From Neoceratodus forsteri (taxonomy: Eukaryota > Chordata > Ceratodontiformes > Ceratodontidae), in NCBI GenBank assembly GCA_016271365.2, contig CM057451.1, forward strand, positions 492,703,501-492,767,500: a stretch of 64,000 nt of DNA, read 5' to 3'. Below are positions 10,913 through 20,379 of the stretch, piece after piece. Both the position numbers and the translations under genes were made by a program. Under the pieces are notes generated by a model. It was not told the origin of the DNA. It made no database searches and saw only the letters and a list, made by a program, of their open reading frames with translations. Positions within the stretch are counted from its first letter, which is position 1. Every line of letters begins with the position of its first letter.

Positions 10913-12047
10913 TTTATTGGATTGTTCTTGAGGATGTATTAGCATTTGCTTCTGACATTAAGCAGCACTTCACCACACCACACCAAGATGTTTAATTTTT
11001 TGGGCTGCAGCTAAGTGGAGCCTGCAACCCTATTGCATCGGCTCTAAAAATGAGCTACAGGATTCAGACCGTGGAACACTTCCTTTGGAGTTTTCAAATT
11101 ATCCTTCCACCTCTTTGCAGCCCTTCAATTTAACCTTTGCAGTGCTGCAGACTGAACATCTATCCAGAGCGCAATCAAATAGATTCACTCTAGTTCTTTT
11201 GGCAGCCTAGGGATTAAGAAATAAATGCTCTGGAGAATCACCTCTTCTCCCCAACCTTGTAGTGCTTCAGTGAGTACATAATACACATTTTCATTTGAAT
11301 CCAACTTGGTAAACAGCTGTATCCTTCTACCCTGCCTGCAGTATGTAGCACTGTTTCTAGAGCTCCTTAAATAATTATGCCTCTTAAAAGAGCTTATGGC
11401 AGTAATGGCTGTAATTGCTATTGAAACACATCCATCATTTCAATGGCATGTAAGATACATAGCTATGGAACAGCTAACTTCCATAAATAATGAAAAAAAT
11501 ATTTATTTTCAGTGGCACTTCTTTTCCTGTACTCTACCATATTTACCTGATTCTGTAGTATATGTGTTGATTTCCTGCAAAATGTGTCTTTAAAACTAAG
11601 ATATTTATAGTAATTAGATAGTTATTGTAGTTGTGTGTCTTTTCTGGTATTTAAATGATTTCAACTTCCCTTGTTCTCAGATTACCTTACAGTACATTTG
11701 GGTCTTAACCTTCTTCAGTACCATAAAGACATTGTGTTTTTGCAGAGCTTTTCACAAATTCCTCACCTCTTTCATTTAATTTTTCTGTCCAAAGTCCACC
11801 TACAAATTTACATTTTTTTAATTTTATTTGATCAAATTTCACAGCATGTAAATCTAGTAACAGTGGCAGCTCCAGCTTCCGTTGGTTACCAGGGCACTGG
11901 CTAGGCACTACAGTCGGAAGCCTGGGCACCTATTGAAACTGGAATGGAAAGCATTTGTGCATATTCATGCTTGCTTCTTGGAGTATTTGAACTAATGATG
12001 AATGTTATGTTTCTAAAAATAAAAATGCAAATTCCATTTTATTTTTT
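10913..12047. other. No recognisable gene
   Basis: AT-rich intergenic sequence with short frames only (for example 11,671-11,904) that lack any family feature. No repeat structure is obvious by eye. Confidence 0.45.
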
Positions 12048-12420
12048 TCAGGGGATGGTTCTACTTCTCCTGTCTTGGGGGTGGGGATATGGATGGCCCA
12101 GCTTCTCTTGACTTGGGATGGATGTCTCTGCTTCTTCTGGCTTGGGGAGGGGGGGGGAATGGCCCTGCCCCCTGCTTTCTCTAGTAGGAGAAGCTGGGCC
12201 AAATGACCCAGAAGATAGGGCCACCCCCAAGCCAGGAAAAGCATGGCAACCCCCAAGCCAGGAGAAACAGGGAGATACCCTTCCCCCAAGCCCAAAGAAA
12301 TAGGGCCATCCTCACCCCCCAAGCTGGAAGAATCAGGGCTCCCCTACCTGGATAAGCAAAGCTATTCCCCCTGGGACAGAAAAGTAAAGCCTTCCCTGTC
12401 ACCCAAATAAGAAGAAATGG
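12048..12420. repeat. Inverted minisatellite
   Basis: From about 12,050 to 12,180 the plus strand repeats blocks of the form CTTCTCctGtCTTGGGG, about 36-50 bp apart. From about 12,195 to 12,420 the reverse complement form CCCCAAGCCAGGAgAAgCA repeats with similar spacing. The two sets face each other around about 12,190. Frames on both strands are long only because the units lack stops. Confidence 0.7.
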
Positions 12421-13690
12421 CTTTCACAACCCTTTACAGCAGGTATCCACCTACCAAAATGGTCCTTGATAGATTGGCCACCCGCAGTGGCAGGCCAGAA
12501 GATTGAGGGCCATGCATCCTCTCTTTTGAGTCTCTCCCCTTCTCTCCCCACAGTACTGAGATATTTTCAAATAAACCCATCCACTTACCTTAATGAAAAG
12601 GCACAAGCAGTCAGAACCCTGTCACTCTGGTTCTGCAGACAGTTTCTTTCTTTGTTGTTTTTGCTGCTGGCAGGACTTTTACTTGAGGGTGTGACTCTGT
12701 GCTGCAGCTACTGGCTGGGCAGGGTGGCTAGCTGGTGCTGCACTCTCTCATAACTGACCAGACTGTGCTCTAGTATTTTATGAAAAAAGCACAGCATAGT
12801 ACAGTTCTTTTAAGGTTAGCTATACTGCTGGGCTGGGGGGGACTTCTGTGCTGCAGCTTGCAAGCAGTGGCAATGCAGTTCTGGTTTAGTGGGCATGGTA
12901 GGCAGGGTGAATCCTGATTCAGGCAGTTGGGCAGTCACCAGGAGCCAAGTCTCAGTGCCACTCATTGCCCCCAACACTGGATGCCCAATTATGGGGTAGG
13001 GTGGTAAACTAAAATGAAAACAAGTATTTACCTGCTGCACAACCCTGTTGCCACCAGACTTCCACAATTCTGACACCAAGTCCCTAAACCTAGAGTCAGA
13101 CAGTAAATGAAAAAAAGTAAGCAAATAATGACATCCAAACCCCAGTGCTGCTAACCCTCCATTCTAACACTAGGTGCCCAGCCCCTCAGTCCAACAGTCA
13201 ATGAAAAAAAGTAAGCAGACAATGGGAGCCCATCTACAGTGATGTTTTAGAAAGAAACGTTAGTTGTTTTCTGCATTAATCTACAGTATTGAAGCATTGC
13301 TCCCTGTTATTCATTGTACTATTGCACATTTGTGTATTTGCCACTTGTACATTAAATAAAAAGCAACGTTATTCTACAGTCAGCAGTAAAATTTTAACCC
13401 ACTTAATAGAAAAGCATATGGGAATTCATAGGATGAATTCTAAAAACAACAAAAGTGCAGTAGTGCAATGAATATCAGGGAGTAATGCTATGCCATATTG
13501 GGGCAAAAACAACTAATGTTTCACTCCAGAAGCAGAGTTTTATCAGAGTTAGTAACTTAATGCAGAAATGCCCTTATATTACCTGTCACTAGGTCTGAAT
13601 AGCACATGTATGAACAGCGCTGTCAATAACAGCACCTTCCATACAGCACTATGCAGAACAGTGGCAGGAATAAATGTTGCAAATAAAGGC
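12421..13690. other. No recognisable gene
   Basis: Mixed-composition sequence. Short direct repeats of CAATGAAAAAAAGTAAGCA (about 13,106 and 13,200) are the only structure noted. A minus-strand frame at 12,816-13,124 has no recognisable domain. Confidence 0.4.
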
Positions 13691-13696
13691 AATGCC

Positions 13697-13737
13697 ACTG
13701 GTAGCAGTCACAAAGCACACTGATGACTGCTACCAGT
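13697..13737. repeat. Perfect 14-bp inverted repeat
   Basis: ACTGGTAGCAGTCA at 13,697-13,710 is the exact reverse complement of TGACTGCTACCAGT at 13,724-13,737, leaving a 13-nt loop. No gene, terminator context or transposon end adjoins it. It may be the end of an unrecognised foldback element. Confidence 0.7.
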
Positions 13738-15721
13738 TCAAACACTTATTTTAGTGGGGGCTCTGCCCCCCCCACCAACCCCTTAACTAAAATAACTCTG
13801 AGTTGGAGTTGGATTACGGGAGAAAATCAAAATTTTGAATGCCAGGATTAGATCCCTGATCTCCATCACCATTGTGGCCAAGCAGCTCCATGTCTCAGTC
13901 CTCTCTACCATGGGAGCAGCTCATCCACCAGTTTAAATTTCCCAGCCCTTGTCTTCTTCCTAGTAGTACAGACAGTGACCTGGGTAGCACTTATTGCATA
14001 GCACTGTTTAATCCCTGTCTTTGTCTGTGGCATGTCATTTGGACATAGCTGTTTTTTCCTTATGCTTTATTTGTAGCACTGTTGTAACTGGTTATTATAT
14101 TATCCACCATCAGTGCTGTGCACAAATAAAAAATCTGAAACAATGAATATGATGCATCCTCAGGATACGAGGAGGCACTTACAAAATTACAACTGGCAAT
14201 TAAGGTAATGAAAAGTATATCAAACCCAATTTAAACTACCCAAAATGCATATTTTCACAGTTGGGTAGTGCATGTAATTATAAAAAAAGCTTTACATATA
14301 AACTGCAATATCAGGAAATATAAACCATATAGAAATCCATTTTGTGGATGTTGGAGTGAAGCAATGAAGATATAAAATTGATAGGTATTCATTTATATAT
14401 CACTTCTCTTGAGAGACATTTTCTTTAGAACTGTGGTACCAATGAACTGTTCAGTACAATGATTCCAAATATCAGGAATCTATTCTAAAACATTAGATAA
14501 AAAGTAGGGCATTATTATATCAGATGCTCAGCCATAATGGATCTATACCTTGGGGGCTCGCTATAGCCCAGGTGTGAATGATTTCTATAGACAATCTTTA
14601 TTTCCTGTATATAAAGATGGCTTTGCAACACAGTTTTTTTTTATTGTATTATAGTGGTAGTTATCTAAAAGTTACCTACATTGAGGTACCACTGAGGCAC
14701 TCAAGTTTCAATTTGCATTGATGTAATGTGATTTTGCCTCATTCTGCCTCAGTATACCTAGGTATACCTCAGTACTGAGAAACTTCTAGGTATACCTCAG
14801 TACTGAGACACGTTTCTATTGCTGCCACTTTATGATTTTGACTAAATGAGCATCTGATATAATAATGTCCTGCTTTTTATTGTGTTTTAGAATACATGCC
14901 TGACATTTGTATTTTGTATTGTAGAGTTCATTGGATCCACAGTGCAAGAGAAAATGTCTCTTAAGATAAGGAATATATATAGGTGAACACCAAAACATTT
15001 TATATCCTCAGTGCTTCACCTCAACATGTGCAAAATAGTCTTCGGTATAAATTTACATTTACTGTTATTATGGTTTATATGTAAAGTTTTTTTAATACTT
15101 TCATCTACTAACCAAATGTTGAAACTATGCTTTGTTGGTAGTTAATACCTGGTGTGATGTTATATATTTCATTACCATTATTGCCAGTTGCAACTCTATA
15201 AGCCTCCTCATACCTGAAGGATGACCCACATTCCTCTCCTGCAGCCCTATTGGCTCTGGCCAGAGTTTGTTTTCATGGCGGGCACTGCAAAAGAGGCAGA
15301 ATTTTTAAAAACTTCAAAATCACTTTTATCAATTCAGGAATGAAAGAAAATTAAACAAAAAGTGTTTTTTAATTGCCAGAAATGCATTATTGTTAAGACA
15401 ACAACATGATTTCTAACAAATATGGCTGTTTTTCTTTCAAGTTTGCCCATGATTGCCTGACACACAGCATCTCATTTTGAATGAGATCATGCATCTGCTC
15501 AGTTATATAACTGGGTGGGTATTATACTCTAAAACAAATGTGAATAAATGCTGAATTATGCAGCAATGTGCTAGACCTATTTGCATATCCTCAGGCAATA
15601 CAGTGGGACTCAGCCACATGGAATCAGTGACTGAGGATATTCTAGCGATTGATAGCGTACTCATGACCAATGTGCTATATTCACCGATATGTGTGAGACA
15701 CACTTCTTCCTCAAAAAAGAG
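13738..15721. other. No gene; short tandem CTCAGTACTGAG motifs
   Basis: AT-rich intergenic DNA. At about 14,748-14,812 the block CTAGGTATACCTCAGTACTGAGA is duplicated with its palindromic parts (GGTATACC, CTCAGTACTGAG). Nothing else can be assigned. Confidence 0.45.
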
Positions 15722-15960
15722 AGGCAGTGTAGTCTAACAACTGAAGTTCAGGCTTAGGAACCCGGAGACACAGGGTACATAGGTTCAAATCCCACCAAAA
15801 CCACTGTCATGTTGTGTGACTGTGGTCAAGTCACCAGACCTCTCTTAGTGCTTCAATCCATCCACCTGAAAAAATGGGTAAAAGCATGACTCCACTGAAA
15901 AGTAAATGCTGCATCACAGCTGGGCATCTCAGGCAAATGAATTGTAACAAAAACCATGTG
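15722..15960 (+). mobile_element. CORE-SINE / MIR-like element
   Basis: It begins with a tRNA-like head (GGCAGTGTAGTCTAACAACTG) and a B-box-like GGTTCAAATCCCACC. Then follow GTTGTGTGACTGTGGTCAAGTCACCAGACCTCTCTTAGTGCTTCAATCC and AAAAAATGGGTAAAAG, in the order of the mammalian MIR and other CORE-SINEs (tGTGTGACcttGGgCAAGTcac...aaATGGG). The 3' end fades out around 15,960. This is an old copy without a visible duplication. Confidence 0.75.
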
Positions 15961-16394
15961 CCCTTAAACTGGGGCAGGTTTGGTGGACTTTTCATTTTTT
16001 TTAATTAAAAGGATCCCTCTTGAACTATTATATATTTACAGACCCCAGACAAGACATAGTTGTATGAAAGTTCCACTTGCATTGTTAGGGTGCCAGAACT
16101 ACCATTCACCTTTGGTTCACAGTTCTCATACCCTAAGAATGCATATGGGACCACTCTTAAGTGTTGTAGGATTGCCGTCAGGTGGACCCATCAATATATA
16201 ACCAGTAACAAGCTATTTCACAGGTCATTCCTCTAACCACTAGAACACATTGCACCCCCACCGTCTTTTCTTGGAAACTATTCTACAATCATGAAAGTGA
16301 TATCCATCAGCACTTATGCATTTTGCATGGTCATTCTGTGCATAAAACACAGAAGTAGGGATTTTCCAGACTGCAGTATAAGGGGTGAGTAACA

Positions 16395-16690
16395 GGCCAT
16401 TCCTTCTTATGTTGATTGCGCGCAGCGCAAGAAACATATTGGGACAGCTTATTGAGAAGCAGGCTGTGGAGGGGGGGCACTGTTGTGGCCAATGCCCCCA
16501 CAGCCTGCAGAGGCTTGTCCCACTTCCCCAATGCCGTTGCAAGCTGCTGGTGACAGCAGTTTGGAACATTGGCACCAAGTTCTGAGAATTTCACCGCTGC
16601 AATCAGGGGCTGCCTCGTCATTGCAGTGTCAGCTATCCGCTGCAATGAGGGAGTGACCCATCATTGCAGGGTGGGATGTAAAACCCCTGA
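16395..16690. repeat. Dispersed repeat P, copy 2
   Basis: Homologous to 1-260 (see that entry), but extends further left to include TTGATTGCGCGCAGCGCAA, a GC-rich near-palindrome at about 16,413-16,431. It directly precedes the hairpin array of composite repeat A, so P may form the left end of that composite at this locus. No P match precedes composite B. Confidence 0.65.
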
Positions 16691-16744
16691 TATTGTTTGT
16701 GAACATGGCGGTGGCTTGCCACTGAGTTCAAAAAAATATAACCC

Positions 16745-17010
16745 CCCCACCGTGTTTACTTGCTGACGGGGGGCCCTAATCCCCATCAACTTTGGTGGCC
16801 TCGTGTTTCTGTTGTTGCCAATGTGGGAGCCCACTCCCTGTTGGCATTGTACTCCTGCTTTTGTTTCCGCCAGCGGGTGCCCAATCCCAGTTGGCATAAA
16901 TATCTCCGCCCTCCCTTGTTTGCCGATGGGGGTGCACAATCCCCCTTCGGCTACTGCTGGTCCCCCAAACAAAAGCCTCTGCAGGCACGGCGGAAGCCCA
17001 CCCCAGCATG
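16745..17010. repeat. Composite repeat A: GC-rich hairpin array
   Basis: Diverged units carry the pattern GCCGAyGGGGGTGCmCAATCCCC followed by CGGC. The clearest hairpin is GCCGATGGGGGTGCACAA with TCCCCCTTCGGC at 16,922-16,951 (10 of 11 stem pairs). The second hairpin type seen in locus B (CCATGCTGGG with CCCAGCATGG) survives only as a half, CCACCCCAGCATGCC, near 16,998. Spacing between units is about 90-100 bp. Short frames here are by-products of the repeat. Confidence 0.65.
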
Positions 17011-17194
17011 CCAGATGCCCCTGTGAAGAAAAAACAGTCCCATAGACATCTTTGTTTTTTTTTTTCCTGAAAAAAAGGAAACTGTCCCTTGGCGCTCACC
17101 CTGCCCCCACCCGCAACCTGCACCCACTCACTGCGCACCGTGCCTCCCCACACACCCCCACCCCATGCTTACCTCTGGAGCTAGGCACGATGAT

Positions 17195-17375
17195 CTTCGG
17201 TGGAGCGGGAGCACGTCTGCACTCTTCAAAGCCGACCCCCAACTGAGGAAATGCCGGTAAGCTGTATAATGTTATAAATAGGGTTTTTTCAACTTTAGTG
17301 CATATCTCGGGCATTTTTGGGAATTGTTTCACCAAATTTTCAACATAGGGTTTTTGGGACCCCTCCTCCTGAATG
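17195..17375 (+). repeat. Composite repeat A: conserved ~180-bp block
   Basis: Close match to 53,390-53,570. Shared long stretches include AGCACGTCTGCACTCTTCAA (locus B has AACACGTC), AACTGAGGAAATGCCGGTAA, GCTGTATAATG, TAGGGTTTTTTCAACTTTA and TTTTTGGGACCCC. Conservation is higher here than in the GC-rich segment before it. ATGCCGGTAAGCTG has the form of a 5' splice site in both loci, but no protein frame is conserved across it. Confidence 0.8.
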
Positions 17376-17399
17376 CTTGAACTGTCATGGTGTTAATCA

Positions 17400-18345
17400 G
17401 CCCCAAAAGGTGATTTCATGGTCACTGTGCAGAATCACCTTTGGGGGCCGATTAACAAAACAACAGTGCCACTGTTCATGAGGTGGGCTCTCAAAAAGCC
17501 TATGTTGCAAATTTGGTGAAAACAATCAAAAATGACTGTTTCTGACGAACACCACGCAGTTACTACACGACGCTCATAATCCTCGTGAATTTGCAATATT
17601 TTCACCAGATTTCCAACATTGCTTATTTTCCCACACCTACTTATGAACAGTACAGTTGTCATTTTTCCCATCCTGGCCGAAATGTGTTTTCGCACTTCCG
17701 GCGCAGAATAGAGCAGTCGCTGTGGGAAATCACTGTCCGGGACAGATTAAGAAAATGACAGTGATACTGTTCATGAGCAGAGGTCCTAAAATGCCTATGT
17801 TGAAAATTTGGTGATGACAGCCCATCGAATGACTGTGTTACAAGTGTGCATTGCACACTTTCCACGCACCCTTGTAACTTCACAGAATTGTAATATTGTC
17901 ATGCTAGATTTTCACCAGTGGAATTTTTTCACACCTCCTTATGAGCAGTACAGCTGTCATTTTTCACATCCTGACTGAAATGTGTTGTCACAGTTCTGGC
18001 GCACAATAACGCAGTTGCTGTGGGAAATCACTGTTCGCGACAGATTAAGAAAATGACAGTGGCACTGTTCATGAGCAGAGGTCCTAAAATGCCTATGTTG
18101 AAAATTTGGCGACAAAACTCCATAACATGACTCTGTTACAAGTGTGTGTTGAACTGTTTCCACACACCCTTGTAACTTCGCAATTTTGTATTTTCATGCC
18201 ACATTTTCAACAGTGGCATTTTTCCACACCTCCTTATGAACAGTTCAGCTGCCATTTTTCACATCCTGGCTAAAATATGTTTTTGCACTCTTGCTGCAGA
18301 ATAGCACGGTCACTGTGGTAAATCACTGTTTGGGACACATTGAGA
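17400..18345. repeat. Composite repeat A: three ~297-bp palindromic units
   Basis: The landmark ACTGTTCATGAG occurs at 17,471, 17,766 and 18,064 (spacing 295 and 298 bp). Each unit has the left arm AAAATGCCTATGTTGAAAATTTGG and a right arm that is its approximate reverse complement (CCAsATTTTCAmCAnTG), around a centre with the worn CGTGC...GCACG palindrome. The third unit breaks off near 18,340, where the 141-bp array begins. The same units form the larger array at 53.6-55.8 kb. Confidence 0.85.
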
Positions 18346-18349
18346 TCAA

Positions 18350-19910
18350 ACGAGTGAGAGGGGGGAGTGACCGAGCTCAACTGAGCTCTGTCGGGACTGC
18401 TGCGGATTTGTTTGTGGGCAGAGAAAGGGCCCAATGCAAAAGCCCAGTACAAAAGGACAGCCTGCAGCACTGGGAGAAACAGAACAAGAGAGCAAGTGAT
18501 GGGGGGGGAGTGAGCGAACTCACTGGAGTGCTGTCAGGACTGCTGCAGTTTCTTTGTGGGCAGAAAAAGGCATCAATGCAGGCAGGGGCCCAGTACAAAA
18601 GGCCAGCTTGCAGTGGTGGGAGAAACAGTATGAGTGAGTGAGACGGGGGACAGACTGAGCTCAACAGAGCTCTATCAGGACTGCTGCAGATTTCTTTGCG
18701 GGCAGAAAAAGGCGCCAATGCAGGCAGGAGTCCCGTACAAAAGGGCCACTTGCAGCGCCGGGACAAACAGAATGAGCGCATGACAGAGGGAGACTGAGTG
18801 ACCTCAATGGATCTCTGTCAGGACAGCTGCAGATTTCTTTGTGGACAGACAAAGGTGCCAACACAGCCAGGAGCCCCGTACACAAGCGCAGCCTGCAGCG
18901 CCAAGAGAAACAGAATGAGTGAGTGACCGAGCGGTAGTGAGCGAGCTCAACGGAGCTCTATTGTGACAGCTGCGGATTTCTTTGTGGGCAGAAAATGCGG
19001 CAATGCAGGCAGAAGGCCAGTACAACAGGCCAGCTTGCAGCATGGGCCGAAACGGAATGAGTGAGTGAGAGAGCTCAATGGAGCTGTGTCGGGACTGCAA
19101 CAGAATTCTTTCTGGCCAGAATAAGCCGCCAATGCAGGCAGGAGCCCAGTACAAAAGAGCAGCCTGCAGCGGCAGGAGACACAGACTGAGCAAGTGAGGG
19201 AGGGGGAGTGAGTGAGCTCAAAGGAGCTCTGTTGGGACTGCTGCAGATTTGTTTGTTGGCAGAAAAAGGCAGCAATGCATGCAGAGGCCCAGTACAAAAG
19301 GGCAGCCTGCAGTGGTGGGGAAACTAGAATGAGCGAGTGAGAGAGGGGGACTGAGCGAGCTCAACGGAGCTCTATTTTAACTGCGGCAAATTTCTTTGTG
19401 GGCAGAAGAAGGGGCAACACAGGCAGGAGCCCAATAGAAAAAGGCAGCCTGCAGCGCTGGCAGAAACGGACTGAGCGAGTGACAGAAGGGGAGTGAGAGA
19501 GCTCAACAGAGCTTTGTCGGGACTGCTGCAGATTTCTTTGTGGGCAGAAAAAGGCACCAACAGAGCCAGGAGCCCAGTACAAAAGGGCAGCCTGCAGCGC
19601 TACGAGAAACAGAATGAGTGAGTGACACAGGGAGTGAGCGACCTCAACGGAGCTCTGTCGGGACAGCTGTGGATTTCTTTGTGGGCAGAAAAAGGTGCAA
19701 ACGCAGGCAGGAGCCCAGTACAAAAGGGCAGCCTGCAGCGCTGGGAGAAACACAATGAGCGAGTGAGAGAGGGGGAGTGAGCGATCTCAATGGAGCTCTA
19801 CTGTGACTGCTGCGGATTTCTTTGTTGGCAGAAAAAGGCGGCAATGCAGGCAGGAGCCCAGTACAAAAGGCCAGCCTGAAGCTCTGGCAGAAACGGAATG
19901 AGTGCGTGTT
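18350..19910. repeat. Tandem array of eleven ~141-bp units
   Basis: The landmark GGACTGCTGCrGATTTCTTTG recurs at about 18,393, 18,537, 18,677, 18,821, 18,964, 19,091, 19,233, 19,377, 19,519, 19,660 and 19,802. Intervals are 140-144 bp with one short unit of 127 bp. A typical unit reads GAGTGAGnGAGCTCAACGGAGCTC, then the landmark, then GGGCAGAAAAAGGC, GCAGGCAGGAGCCCAGTACA and AAAGGGCAGCCTGCAGC. GAGCTCAACGGAGCTC is a palindrome with a 4-nt loop. Minus-strand frames of up to 134 codons repeat the words LHW, LPTKKSAAVP and SLTPPLSLA. They switch frame between units, so I regard them as by-products rather than a gene. Confidence 0.92.
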
Positions 19911-20054
19911 CTCACATCAGAGCGTGGCAGTGTCCTCCCTCTCAGTTCATGGGTTCCGCAGGCACCTCCACCTTTGGTCACCTAGGTGGTGGTAGAGCAG
20001 CACAGGCTGAGCACCCTTCCTGTATGAGGTGGATAGCATCCACTGGGATGCTCA

Positions 20055-20160
20055 TCTCACCTCCCCCAGCCGACCCTCTGATGACTGGGGTTGTTCCCAA
20101 ACCTGGATCACTGGCATCAGGAGTGGTAGCACTACCACTGCACCAGTGGGAAGGCTGAGC
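20055..20160 (-). mobile_element. tRNA-like SINE head candidate
   Basis: On the minus strand CTGGTGCAGTGGTAGTGCTA resembles a tRNA D-arm/A-box, and AGGTTTGGGAACAACCCCAG lies at B-box distance. No SINE body or tail is recognisable, so this could equally be a chance match. Confidence 0.3.
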
Positions 20161-20222
20161 GACATGCCATTTCGAAGATCAGGATTAGTCTCTTAGAAAT
20201 AGCAGTGGTTACAGTGCATAGC

Positions 20223-20280
20223 AACATAGAAACATAGAAACATACATAGAAACATAGAAACATAACATAGAAACATAGAA
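20223..20280 (-). repeat. CR1 3'-terminal octamer repeats
   Basis: Plus strand AACATAGA repeats, partly irregular (ACATACATAGAA, ACATAACATAGAA). On the element strand this is (TTCTATGT)n. CR1 elements end in short 8-bp direct repeats that serve target-primed reverse transcription, so this marks the exact 3' end. Confidence 0.85.
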
Positions 20281-20379
20281 GTTGACGGCAGATAAGGACC
20301 GTAAGGCCCATCCAGTCTGCCCATTTCTTTTTCTACCTTATAAATGTGCCATCACCTTTGCTCTGTCAGTGACCTATCT

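Noticed and set aside
16922..16951. Hairpin as a rho-independent terminator
   Set aside because: No T-tract and no gene upstream. The rest of the window is clearly vertebrate DNA, where such terminators do not apply.
18377..19753. Long minus-strand frames with repeating LPTKKSAAVP wording as a repeat-protein gene
   Set aside because: The frames follow the 141-bp DNA repeat and hop between reading frames when a unit is 140, 142 or 127 bp. No start context, domain or frame conservation is seen.
20055..20160. A functional tRNA gene
   Set aside because: Only loose A/B-box-like strings; no complete cloverleaf or acceptor stem could be paired.
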